This document shows positions 36,601 through 49,800 of a DNA stretch of 64,000 nucleotides, piece by piece. The translations under genes were made by a program, and so were the position numbers. The notes under the pieces were generated by a model. It was not told the origin of the DNA. It saw only the letters and a list, made by a program, of their open reading frames with translations, and made no database searches. The DNA comes from Cymbidium sinense (Eukaryota; Streptophyta; Magnoliopsida; Asparagales; Orchidaceae), in contig CM038221.1 in the NCBI GenBank assembly GCA_021442155.1, positions 41,735,648 through 41,799,647 on the forward strand, in the 5' to 3' direction. Position 1 is the stretch's first letter. Every line of letters begins with the position of its first letter.

Positions 36601-39600
36601 TAATGTGAGTTTAAGTATAAACTTAATTAGCTTAATTAAGGCTTAATTACTTGGGCAATTAATTCCAAACTTTTTCTATTGATTTAATTGGATGATCTTT
36701 GACTCCCATGATTTTCTTGAATTTATTACTTGGTTAATTAGAGAAATTGATAATTTGAACCCTAATTACTCCTTTAATCAATTTAATGATTAATTAACAC
36801 TCTAAAAATAACTATTTAATTGATTAAGCTCATTAATCACTGTTTAACAATGAATGGATGAGGGTGTGGGACTAGGGCCTCTTTCCTAGTCTCTTTTCCC
36901 AAGTATATTTCATTTCAAGAAGATTAGTTAAAGTAGAAATTAGTTAAGTTATTAATTGGCTAATTAAATGGCCAAATGAAATCAAATTAAAATATAAATA
37001 ACATCAAATAATTAAAATGAAATTAAGGGTTCCTCTTTATGTGTTTAATAACATAATGACCCTTAAGAAAATTATGATTAACCATAAGTGTGGGAAAATC
37101 ATAAGAGTACTTAATTAGATTCTTTAACTTAATTAACCTTTAATCATGAGCCATTTGCATTAGGCCTTTTAGGAACATTACAATTTTATTTTCTCACATG
37201 TTCATGTCATTTGTGCTCATAATTAAGTAGTTAATCAAATTAAAGAAGCATAGGTAAGGGTAATTAATTGATTTAATTAGTGATCCAACTTAATTAATTA
37301 ATAAAATCTACTTAATTACCTTTACTTAAAATAAATGAAATTACCCAACATGGGAATGGGATTAAAACAACAAATGATAAGTGATCATCTTTAAATCAAC
37401 TCAAATCTAAAATCAAAATTAATAATAAGCTTTGGTTGTCTTTAAACACTTTTATTTGTTGTGATTGTCTTTAGGAATTAATTTAGTTCAATGAATTATG
37501 TGTTTATATTTAGTTATTTTATTCCAATCACTTCTAAATGTTTTATGTCATATGAATCCATGCATTCATGTTTTCAAATTTAAGCAAAGCAAATGAAGGT
37601 TATTCATGTAAGCTTGCATATGTTGATTTAACTTTATCATATGTGTGGTATTATCACTAATAAATTTAAATATATTTTCCAAAGTTTATAAATTGAAAAA
37701 TAATATATAGAATGATGATAGTTATGAATACATATAGGACTTTCATGTGTTTATAGTTTGAGTATGTGAAATGAAGCTCTCTTTCCTATGTTTATATATG
37801 GATTTACATAGATTTAAATGTTAAAAAGTATATAGTCTGGACATCCTGGGAATACGAGGCTTTAAGTAGCCCTAAGGATGTCATTTGATTACCTCACTTC
37901 CTTGGTTTAACAACGACATGTACTTATTTGATTTCATTTCTATGTATTTTTATATTAGAATTTGGACAAAACTTTAATTCATATACAAAAATAATTCAAC
38001 TAAATAAAAATATAATTTTGCATGATTTTTGTTCTTATATTTACTTATATGTTCTTATGTATTTAAGATAGCAAGTGTTTAGTCTGGACATCCTAGGAAT
38101 ACAAGACTTTAAGTAGCCCCAAGGAGGTCCTTTGATTACCTCACTTCTCTAGTTTAACAATGGCACATACTTGTTTACATCTTTTATACATTTGTATGTG
38201 TAGTTGATTATAGAATGGTAATCCCCTTTTCTACTAAAAATACATGCATCCATGATAATGTAAGTCATAAAAATACATTACATATAAATTAGTGCTCTCC
38301 TTCCTATGTTTATATATTGATTTACATAAATTTGAATAATAATGGGTATATAATCTGGACATCCCAGGAATACGAGGCTTTAAGTAGCCCCAAGGAGGTC
38401 ATTTGATTACATCACTTCCCTAGTTTAACAATGACACATGCTCATTTAATTTCTATCATATGTATATTTATACTAGAATTTGGATAGAGCTTTAATTTAC
38501 ATGTGTAAATAATTTAATCAAGTAAAATATAACTTTCAAACATATGCATCCATCATCATCTAAGTATGCCAAAAATATATTGTATGTATAGATATGCAAA
38601 GTATTAAAGTCATATGTATGTTACATGTGATGGAAAGGATTGGTTTGATATATGTCATGTGATAGTAATTCAACCATATTAATCTTAAAATTTCCTTTCA
38701 TATTGGATAGAATTATTTAAGGTTCACCTAAACTTAGGATTAATAAGAATATGTAATAAGCCATTCACTAAAGAGAATTAAGTCATCAAAATATGCTTTA
38801 GAAAGTGGCTTAAGGTAGGGATGAAAGAAGGTAATACTCTTCTTCTCTTTATAACACTTAGATGCTAAGTGTAAATCAAGTGAAACTAAACAAATCCATA
38901 AATTAAAATTCTCAAATCAGCTAAACAACTTGAAATGAAATCAACCTTTATGTTAAATTAAACATTCCAAATTTATAAAATCCCAACCCAAATGATTAGT
39001 AAGGCATGCCACACAAAGCCTTAGCACACATTAGAACTAAGCACTACCTCTAGTCCTAAGTTAGGTTGGTGTATGTGTGATATATGTTTTATTTTGAGAT
39101 GTAATATTTTAGACTGGATGTTGGGGTGTACATTTCATAGACTAGATGTTAGGCCATTCTTAGCCTAATCATGTCTTTTGTAGGGGATTATGCTTGTGGG
39201 GTTTCTTAAAAATAAATATAAATTCTCTCTTTGTAGGTTGCTTAAACCCCTAAGCATAATCCAAGTTAGGATAAGTGGGCTTAGTTACCGATGTGTAGGG
39301 TGTTAAGTCCAAATTACAAAGATAACTGCTTGGGGATTGTATGTTTGTATAGCTAATCTCTATTTTGCAGATGTAGTTAGATTTACTTTTCCAATATGAA
39401 TGCAATTTTTGCAATAGATTAGGATTAGTGCTATGGGGGAATTAGGATGAGCTGTGGCTAGAAGGCTTAATCCTGGGATGCCCTATGATGCCTTTAGAGC
39501 ACAATCAAACCAAAGGAAAGAATAGAAGAAATGAAGAAATGAAGAATGAAGAACCCCATAGCATGTAATTATTCTTTCATATTCTAGGTTGTATAATGGT

Positions 39601-41087
39601 AAAGCTCGGCTACCCACCTTTTTCTCATTTCGGGGTATATGGCAAAACCCGACCGCACCGGCCTGTTATTTTTTTTGTGTTAGTTTATAAAATTGGTTGA
39701 TGATTTATTTAGATTGCACATTAGAAATTGCATGCTTTTCTTAGTTTCTTAATGATTGATATGATTGATGCTTTATTGTGTGGCCTCGATGTAGTCTCTT
39801 AGGATAAAATACTTTTTCTACTCAATTAATCACTCATAACTAAGATTTAAAAAAACTCATAACCTCATCATAAAACTTAGTCTTTTAAAAAGATAATTAA
39901 AGATTTAGCAACCTCTTAGCTGAATGTTGTATACATCACATCATGCATAACATCTTCTACCACTCTTGCAAAAATGAGGGCCTCCATCCTTACATAGTTG
40001 GGACTGCTTAACCCATGAGAGCAACCCTTGATGATGGAGCTTCACCCTCTCTCTTTTGATTTAGCCAATATTTTATTTATCATGCATTTAAACATAAAGA
40101 AATCCCAAAACCTTTTTCTAAATGAATATGTCAAAATGAAATAAAAGTTGAAAAGATTTTTGCATTTGTAGGTTAAGTCATGCTCATACCACTCATACTC
40201 TAGTTTCTTAGGGAGTGGGTTTAAGACTTTAGTCTTTCAAAAATTAAATAACAAGCTTAACAATCTTGCAAATTCATAAGACCGAACTACATGGATTTAA
40301 AGCGTAGGAGGTGTTAGCTAGCAGTTGTAAGTCCAGAAGTCGAACATATTTATCCACTCTTGTAGAGATAACCCATTATGTCTACATGCTTAGATTTAGG
40401 TCTTGCTTTAGCTTGTACTAAAAGTCCCTAGATTTAAGATCTAAAGTAGTTATTTTCTTTGGGCTACAAGCATGAATCTTCACCTCTTAGGCATTTCCAC
40501 AACCTTGTGTTGATGGATTATAAGCCCTAGCAATCTAATAAAATTCCAACTCAAATAAGTAAATCCCATCACTTTAAAATCTATAAAGCCCCACCATATG
40601 ATAGATTAGGAATGCTCACTAGGCTTCCTAGTATCATGAGCATTTCCTACCTCCTCCCTTTGGATTCCAAAATAAGTCTTCTCCTTGAACAATCCCTTTT
40701 GACTTTCTAAACATAACCAATCCTTTGATAATTTAGCCTTGAAATCTTTGGAGATAATAATTATCTACTTTAATCGATGGTAATCTTAGGGAATATCATT
40801 TCCTAGAATGTAATTAACTATGGAAGCTTTCCTCCATAGGGAACTTAAGAACCCAACTTAATATAAACTCTGCTTTATTTGTTAATATAAAGTAAGAAAA
40901 AAATCTTTAGTATATTCGATGACCTATCAAGCCTTAGAGTCTTTATTAGGTGATTAGGTCCATTGTAGGGCGATGTACCTATCTTTTGAGATAATAGATC
41001 ACACCTAAATATTGTACTTGATCACTTTAATAAGTACCACTTAAGATTTGCATGGTGTCAACTCCACATCCAAAAATAAACACCACA
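33696..41087 (+). mobile_element. Complete solo LTR (7392 bp) of the same family, with target duplication
   Basis: It starts TGTTGACCTCAC at 33696 and ends AAATAAACACCACA at 41087, with direct repeats GTGAG at 33691-33695 and 41088-41092. The sequence on either side continues the element 2 LTR: left piece to about 20490 in element 1 numbering, right piece from there on. It has no internal region. Such copies arise by recombination between the two LTRs of a full element. This copy defines the family's LTR: 5'-TG...CA-3', length about 7.4 kb, no coding capacity. Its U3 carries the TTGAC-rich stretch (34320-35280) and three copies of a unit of about 250 bp. Confidence 0.93.
37830..38440 (+). repeat. 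Three direct repeats of a unit of about 250 bp inside the solo LTR
   Basis: Near-identical blocks beginning with TCTGGACATCC start at about 37836, 38082 and 38355. Each contains AATACGAGGCTTTAAGTAGC (or close variants), then TTTGATTAC and AGTTTAACAA. The spacing is about 245 and 273 bp. The element 4 LTR has two such blocks (near 48785 and 49030), and each LTR of element 1 has one (near 960 and 22030). The number of copies thus differs between LTR copies. Confidence 0.85.
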
Positions 41088-41092
41088 GTGAG

Positions 41093-44000
41093 ACATACAA
41101 CATACATCTAAGGGGTTGTTAAATCTTTTAGTTATATTGATTACAATTTAGGCTTTATGATGAAGTTGAAAGTTGTTTTTAAAATTTAATCACGAGTTGT
41201 TAATCGGGTAGGAAAATAAATTTTATACTAAGAGCCTATAGCATCCAGGCCATATATTCAAACATCAAACATTAAGAAATTATGCGAACCATATTATTTC
41301 TAATGCACAAACTAAACATATCATCAATCAATTTTATAAACTACTATGAAAGAGTAAGAGGCCGGTGCGACTGGGTACCACCGTACACCCCAAAAAAGAG
41401 AGAAGATGGGTAGTCGAGCTCTACCCTTATACAACCCAGAATATAAAAGAATAATTATAATTGAAATTGAATACATGATATGAGAGTCTTCTTTTCTTCA
41501 TTTCTTTGCGTCCTCCTTCTCTTTCTTTTGATTTGATTTGCTCCAAAGGCATCATAGGGCACCCCAGGACAAAGCATTTTAGCCACTGCTCATTCTAAAC
41601 CCCATAGCACTAATCCTAATTCCTATTGAAAAATTACATTTTATATGAAAAAGTAAATTTAACTACACCTAAAATAAATGTAGTTGAACATACAAACTAA
41701 ACCCAAGTAATTATATTTATAATTTTGACTTAACACCCTGCGCATGGGTAACCAAGCTCACCTGTCCTAATTTGGATTATCCTTAGGGACTTAAATATCA
41801 CCTGCAAGCAAATAGTATTTATTTTATATTTATTATAATAGTCCCTTTTAAGTACAATCCCCTACATAAAACATGATTAGGCAAGCAATGACATAACATC
41901 CAGTCTACGAATCATACACCCTACCATATAGTCTAAAATGTTACATCATAAAACAAAACATAACATCACACATACACTATGCTATCTTAGGACTAAAAGT
42001 GGTGGCTTAATTTTAATGTGTGTGCCAAGGCTTTGTGTGGTATGTCTTACGAAGCATTGGAGTTTTGATTTTCTGAATTTGGAATTGTTCATGTTAAAAT
42101 ATTGGATGGTTTCAATTTAAATAATTTTATTGATTTTTTTTTTCAATTTTAAGTTCATTTTATGTTGAAGTTGAATTTAGGTTTTGAAGAATAAGAAAAA
42201 TTCTACTTAGAATAGAACCCATTTCATTTAACATCATAATCTTAATAGAATGAAACTTTCATCATGAGATGAAAACTTATTCTAAGGGTTGAACTAGGAA
42301 CCTTAATATCTTAATTAGCCCATTTGGATTTATGTAAATGATTCAACTAAATTGATTTGATTAATGTTTGTTCAATTGATTTAGATTTTAAAGTTTAAGT
42401 TTGTTTAACTTCATGTATTTTGATTGGTTAATCTAGATTCATTAGATTTTAATTTGATTTGATTAAATTCAGATAATTCAATATCCTCTAAATTAATATC
42501 TAATTCCTTTCATTTGGGTTTTAATTTTATATGATTAATATTATTTTGATGTTGTTTAGATTCATTGATTTTATTATTTCATTTAAATTTGGTTTAGATT
42601 GGTGAACATATTTTAATTAACTGTGATTTAATTAAAAATTAATGTGATCTTTTATTTGAATTTTAATTAAGGGTTTAATTCATTAAATTTAGCCATTTAG
42701 TTTGTATATTGATTATTTCCTTAGTTTGATCATTGATTTGATTTAATTTAATATCTTAGTTTAATAGGTTCGTTTGTTTTGTTTGAGTTTTATTTTGTTT
42801 GACTTATTTTGATATTGATTTGAATTAAAAGTAATTGGATATGATTTAATAAATTTATAGTTTATATTTTATTTTGTACTTGTTTGATTTGATTATGATT
42901 TATTTATTTATTAGTTTGATTGGATTAAATGAATTGAAAGTCTTCTTTGATTTTAATTAGGTTTGATTATTTACTATTAGAATTTTTTTAACCTCATTCA
43001 TCTATTATGATTATTAGAGTTTGGTTAACATCAAATTAAGAGTACATATTTTGATTTAATTATTAGATTTATATATTTAATAGTTTATTAGCTTATCTTA
43101 TTCAAGTAGGTTGAATTAGATGAAAATTTATTTTAATTTAACTTGAATTGATTTGAATAATATCATAAGATAAATCAAAATGAAAGTGATTTATTTAGGT
43201 TTAGGGTTTAATTTGGTTAGGTTTAAGTTTAATTTAATTGATTTGGTTTAGGTTTAATTTGTTTTAATAAGTTTAGGTTTAATTTCATTAGGTTTAGGTT
43301 TTGTTTAGTTTCAATTGAAGGTTAGGTGTTTTTTACTTGATTTAATTTAGAGTTTGGTATTTATGATTTTAGCTTGATTATTTTAATTTATTGTAGTTAG
43401 CTTTGATAAATTTAATTAATGTTAATTTTAATGAGTTAGTAAACCATAATTTTAAATGATTTTTTTACTTCAGAGGATTATATTATTTCATAAGGTTATT
43501 TTATGTTAGTTAGAGTGGTTTAAACCATTTTGATGATTTTTCTAATTTTCTATTTTTAAAATTAATTTTTTTATGAAATTAATCATTTGAAGTTTGAAAT
43601 TCAATACCTCCTAATCCATTCATCATTTTGATTTGAAATTTTTTTGGTATGTGTAGTTTAAATGCAATTTCAATCCCTAAAGTTTCAGATCAATCTAATT
43701 TATATTTTTAGATTAATTAATGAATTTGATCTTCATGAAAACCTAAAGTAAGCTCAACATACCCAATAGAAATTGGGGATTTTGGCTTTAATAGATTCCT
43801 CATGAAAAGACGAATCCAACGAGCCATTATTTGTAATTTTTCATTGAGTATTTTATTTTTTTATGGTTTTTTTGAAGTTTTAGGCCTTTATTAACATTTA
43901 TTTAATTCCAAAAATCCTCATTTTCTTACTTAAACCAGTCAGTGTCATGCGATGCTGATGGTGCAAGCCATTACACGCTGAACTGGTCTGTGGGAATCGG

Positions 44001-46299
44001 TAGAGTGAAAATTGTGTGTAGATCGACGTCGATCAAAGATCAAATAGTCCATATCAAATCTATTGATCTAAGGGATGAAATCAAATCTTCTAATATTTTA
44101 ATCTCAGCCGTCTATCCCAATTAATGGGGATCAGACGGTTGCCGACTCGTCCTCCCTATGGATGGTGAACTAGAGCCGATCAAAAAAATCACATTGTCTT
44201 TTTCGCTGATTTTTTGGCAAATCTCACCAGAAAAAATGCCCGCTCTCACATTAGGATCAATTAAAATAGAAAGTACAAGGGTTGTCTAATGGATATTCCT
44301 AAGATCATGTGAACATTATCACAAACAAAGATATCTATGGCCGGCTAAAGATTGATGGAATTACCTCACTTGAGCCACTATCGAGTGGTGAAATCAGTTC
44401 AAATGTTTTCGGATGTGAGACTAAGCTCAAAGTGAGTGTGCTCACTTGCCTCCTCTTTGGTCATCGGGGACATCAGCCACCACTGCCTCTCGCTAGAGTT
44501 CAATGTATTTTGGTTGATTTAAAGTTGGAGAAGATGAGGAAAGGCTGGATTTCTCTCCTTAGTGATGGTGTAAGGAATGTTCAAAAGTGCTAAAATAGGC
44601 CAAAGATGATATTATATAGATGGCCAACCCCCTCCCCATTAATGGAGCTTGGAGGTGGCCGGTCATAGGGAATTGGAGCCTCCTACTTGATGCAAGAGGT
44701 GATTAATTTATTGTAGACTATCCTAAAGTCAAGAGGGAAGGATGATAAATTGAAAAGTTTGGAAGCATGTTACATTTTCTCCATTTTGCATTTAATCTCT
44801 CTTTCCACTTGGTTTCATCCAGCCATAAAAGTTGAAGTTCAACTCTTGCATTAGGGAGCTTAGCTGGTTTTAAGTTGCCAAAATCTAATTTGGACTTAGA
44901 TTTTGAATTGGGTAAACTCTTGTTGACCCAAATAAGTTGAATTTAAGTAACCCAAATTGACTTATTAGCATTGGGTGTAAGGTTCAATTATAACAATTGA
45001 ACATTTCATTATATGAGTTTAATTAATTTAATTTGATTTGATCCTAAAATGATTTAAGCCTATTTTGACTTGCTTTGACCAAAGTGGATCTAATTGAGTT
45101 CACATGGCCTAATTGGTCATGTTGGGTTTGGATTATACTTTAACTATGTTTGATTAATCATTTATGATAATTTTTTATTGATTAATTTTATTTAGTTTGG
45201 ATTAATTTTGAATTTGACCCAAGTTTGACAAAGGTTTTACCAACTTTGACCAAAATTGATTAAATTTATTTATGTGATTCAATTTATTATCTTATGTTTA
45301 GTATATTTCAATCATGTTTTATGAATTATTTGGAATTCTTTTGGTCAATTATTTCATCTAATTTAGATTAATTTTGGGTTTGACCCAAGTTTGACCAAAA
45401 TTAAATTTAAATTGTTAATATGCATTCATTTAGGTCAATTGATCAAATTTGTTGAATTAATTAGATCCAAAGATTATTTTAATTATGCTTATATATGAGT
45501 TTAAGATCAATTTAAATGTTTAATTTTAATTAATTTTAATTTATTTTGAATTTAGCTCAATTAAGTCTACTTGGGCCAGCTTGGGTTAAGTGGCTCAATT
45601 AACCTATTTGAGAGCTTATTGGATCCAAATTTATTTATATTTGTATTTAAGCATATTTATTTTATGATTTTGAGCCTTTGGAGTAATTCAATTTAGCCAA
45701 TTTTTTGTTCGTCGACTTTGACTTAATAGGGCCCACATGGATCAACTCTAGGTCAAATAACCTATTTGCCACTCTGAACCTCAATTGAATTTATTTTTGA
45801 GTTCATTTATATTTATTCATTGATTCTGTGCTTTTCATTTAATTTAATTTAGTTTAATTTTTATTTAATTTAATTTTATTTGGACTTAGGTGGTTTTGAG
45901 CTTAAAAGGGTTAATTGAGTTAATCAATCTAATCACATCAACCCAGGCACAATTGAATTTAGTTCAAATATATTTGATTTTGATTTCTATTGAGTTTCAT
46001 TAGATTTGGGTTTACTTCTGGGTTCATCTGATCTGATTATATTAGAACAAGTCCTAAAGGAATTTATTAAGATGACCTAGCCTTTCACTTTAGTATATTT
46101 AGTTTGATTCGATTTCAAATTTAATTTTAGTTTCAAGTTTTATAGTTTGGTTCTATTTGTTATTTTATTCTAGTTTGTTTACCTAGCCACTAAGCATAGT
46201 ATCCAATTTTCCAAATTAGGGAGCTCCTAATCTAAGATTTGGGGACCTAACTATTAGGATAAGGGATAATATTAATCTCATCCAAAAATGAGGTCAACA
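41093..46299 (-). repeat. 5' LTR of element 2, right piece
   Basis: After the second GTGAG the sequence continues the LTR from the point broken at 33695. It shares AGCATCCAGGCC with the other copies (near 41232), then the ...GGTAACCAAG...CACCT block near 41740. It ends CCAAAAATGAGGTCAACA at 46299. The middle (42100-44000) is extremely AT-rich and aligns only loosely with other copies. I did not find the unit of about 250 bp in it, and it is the most diverged LTR here, in line with element 2 being old. There is no gene; short frames such as 44309-44593 have no recognisable product. Confidence 0.75.
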
Positions 46300-46870
46300 T
46301 AGAGGATATATTGAGGTTATGTGCACTTAATTTTGGAGAGAGTTAAAAGCTTTTAGCTGAGTATTTGTATGAATCCATACGAGACATTATATAATAAGAG
46401 GTATAGGACACCTTTATCTTGGACAAGGTTAGTGAGAGAAGATTGATGGGCCATGGGTTAGTAGATGATGTCATTCAGAAGATCAATCTGATTAAGGATA
46501 GGTTGAAAGCAACATGGGTTATATAGATGAAGGATTATGCTCCCAAGTATTGAGTAGTTGAATTTTATGTGGGTGACTTCATATTTTTGAAAGTAAGCCT
46601 TATGAAGGTTGTGAGTAGATTTAGTAGAAGATAAGCTGAGTTTGAGATTTATTAGATCTTTTGAGGTGACCAACGGAGTTGGCCAATTTTCTTTTATGTT
46701 ATTTCTACTAGATCATATATTAGATGTGCATAATGTGTTTCATGTATATGTGCTAAGAAAGTGGATTATTGATATTGATCCTATAGTTCATGAAGAAGAG
46801 ATTGAGATACAATCGAATTTGACTTATAAAGTGAACCATGATTGTAATTTGGCACATGATGTATGATAGA
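46300..46870 (+). pseudogene. Integrase C-terminal fragment of a different Ty3/gypsy (Tekay/chromovirus-like) element
   Basis: Translated fragments in order are: EDILRLCALNFGES, NPYETLYNKRYRTPLSW, LVDDVIQKINLIKDRLKA, KDYAPKY, VEFYVGDFIFLKVSLMKVV, then FEVTNGVGQFSFMLFL and LDVHNVFHVYVLRKWI with SNLTY. This is the end of integrase in chromovirus-type elements, where HNVFHVSMLRKY is characteristic, and it differs from the Tat-type KKYYP ending. It is on the plus strand, with several stops, a gap of about 40 bp after 46340 and frameshifts. The best open piece is 46642-46866. It is bounded on both sides by LTRs of the giant family, so it is older than both insertions. Confidence 0.88.
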
Positions 46871-49800
46871 TGTGGTGTTTATTTTGATGGGGGTAGACAT
46901 TAATAATGAGATCTTAGGTTTATTGAAGTGATCAAATATGACATTAAGGTATGATGTACTATCTCAAAAGATAGAAACAACAGCCTATAACGGACCTAAT
47001 CACCTAATAAGGACTCCTAAGACATGATAGGCCTTCGAATATATCAGAGATTTTTCCCCAAATTTATATGAAAAGGTAAAGTAGGGTTTGTTTTAAACCA
47101 GGTTCTTAAGTTCTTTACGGACGCAAGCCCTCATAGTTAATTACATCCTAGAAAATGAGATTTCCTAAGAATACTCTCAATTAAAGTAGTCAATTATTGT
47201 CTCCAAAGATTTCAAGGTTAAGACTATAAAAGGATTGGTTATTTGGAATATCAAATGGGATCGTTCAATTAGAAGACATGTTTTGGAACCCAAGGGAAGT
47301 AGAAATGCTCATGATACTAGGAAGCTTAGTGAGCATTCCAATCTACCCTATTGTGAGGCTTTATATATTTGAAAGTGAGAGGCTTTATTTGTTTGAGTTC
47401 AAACTTTATTTGATTGCTAGGACTTATAATCTATCAACACAATATTGTGAAAATCTCTAATAGGAAAGGACTTATGTGGAATAACCTAATCCTAATCTAG
47501 ATTAAGCATCCGCCACACATTCAAACATCAATCATAAGAAATTATGAAAAGATACAATCCTAGTGCACAAGCTAAACACAACATCAATCATTTTATATAC
47601 TACCATGAAAGAATAATAGGCCAGTGTGGCTGGGTACCACCGTGCACTCCAGAAAAGAGAAAAGATGGGTAGCCAAGCTCTACCATTATACAACCCAAAT
47701 TTACAAAATGATAGTTACAATTGAAATTGAATACGAGCTATGGGGTCTTCATTCTTCATTTCTTCTTTCTTTTGGTTTGATTTGTTCCAAGGCATGATAA
47801 TGTGCCCCAAGACTGTGCCCTCTAGCCACTGCTCATCCTAATCCCCATAGCACTAATCCTAATTTTTATTGAAAAATTACATTTTATAAAAGTAAATCTA
47901 ACTACACCTATAAAATAGAGGTTAGCTAAATATACATACAAACCCAATCAATTATATTTTATAATTTAGATTAGTACCCTGCACATGGATAACCAAGCCC
48001 ACCTATCGTAATGTGGATTATGCTTAGGGACATAAGTAACCTGCAAGCAAAATATTCATATTTATTTTTGAGCGACCCCTTTAAGCACAAGCCCCTGTAG
48101 AAAGTAATATTGGACTATCAACGGCCTAACATCCAAATTTTAATATCTACATTCTAACATCCACCTAAAATATTACAAAAAAATAAACATAACATCACAT
48201 ATGCCCATTTAACTGGAAAGTGGTGGCTTAATTCTAGTGTATGTGCTAAGGCTTTGTGTGGTATGTCTCAACTAAGTATTAGAGTTATGATTTTCTAAAT
48301 TTGAAAAATGTTTAAGTTAACATGATGGTTGGTTTCATTTCAAGTTATTTAGATGATTTGTAAATTTTAATTTATATTTTATTTTATTTCATTTGATTTA
48401 CCCTTAGCATCTAAGTGTTATAAAGAGAGGAAAGAGGCTTCCCTCTTTTATCCTTACCTTAAGTTATTTTCTAAAGCATATTATTATGATTTAGTTTCTT
48501 ATAGTGAATGATTTATTAAATATTTTAATTAATCCTAAGTTTGGGTTAACCTTAAAGAATCCCATTCAATATGCAAGGCATCTTAAGATTAATGTGGTTA
48601 AATTACTATCACATAGAATATGTTGAGCCATTCCTTTTCATCACCCATAACATACCTATACATACAATATATTTTGTCACACTTAAATGAACCTGAATGC
48701 ATACATACTTAATGGAAAAGGGGATTTTCATTCTCTAATTGAATACACATACATATGTATAAAACACGTAAGCAAGTATGTGCCATTGTTAACCAGGGAA
48801 GTGAGATAATCAAATGACCTTCTTGGGGCTACTTAAAGCCTCGTATTCCTGGGATGTCTAGACTATATACTTATTATCTTAAATACAAATAAATGTATAT
48901 ATAATTATAAAGATGGTAATCATGCAAGAGATTATATTTTATTTGATTGAACTATTTATATATGTAAATTAAAGCTCTATCCAATTTCTAATACAAATAT
49001 GCATATGAATGAAATTAAATAATTATGTGCCTTTGTTAACCAGGGAAGTGAGATAATCAAATGACCTCCTTAGGGCTACTTAAAGCCTCAAATTCCTGGG
49101 ATGTCCAAACTATATATTTATTGGCATTCAAACATATGTAAATCTATATATATGAACATAGGAAAGAAAACCTTACATTCACATGCTAATGCATGGGATC
49201 ATATGACATGCAACATTTAAAGTGATTGAAAATGAATAGCCAAACATAACCATATGATTCATTCAACTGCACTAACTCCTAAGTACAATCTCATCAATTA
49301 AAAATTATTTAAAGAAAACCAAAGCATCTTATTAATTTGATTTTTGGATTTGGATTGAACTTAAAGAAGAGAAATTATTTATTATTTTAATCTCATTCCC
49401 ATGTTGGTAATCATGATTTGTTTAAGAAAAGATAATTAGTTAGTTTTTTATAATTTAGTTAAATTGAATCATTAAGCAATCCATTTAATTACCTTTTTCT
49501 ATGCTCCTTTATTTTAATTAATCATTTAATCATGAGCCATCAAATGACATGAACATGAGAGAAAATAAAATTGCATTTCTCTTGAAGGATCTAATGCAAT
49601 TCATTCATGATTAGAGATTAATTAAGTTAAAGAATCTAATTAAGTACTCTTATAATTTTTCACACTTATGTGTTAATCATAATTTCTTAGGGGTCTTATG
49701 TTATTAAACACATAAAGAAGAACCCTTAATTCAATTGTATTGATTATCTAAAGTGATTAGCATTTTTATTTGATTTTATTTCATCATTGATTGATTAATT

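Larger units (their letters stand above)
25873..46299 (-). mobile_element. Element 2: older Tat/Ogre-like element, interrupted twice
   Basis: This has the same family and orientation as element 1. The internal part (25873-32532) runs integrase, second RNase H, RNase H, RT, linker, protease and gag on the minus strand. At its left edge the integrase is cut by element 1; the remainder should lie left of the window. The 5' LTR (32533-46299) is split by a solo LTR of the same family at 33696-41087. The leader, PBS and gag N-terminal region are missing, with gag joined directly to the LTR end. The right edge (46299/46300) lies in an integrase fragment of an unrelated gypsy element; TAGAG at 46300-46304 is the predicted right target duplication. 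Confidence 0.8.
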
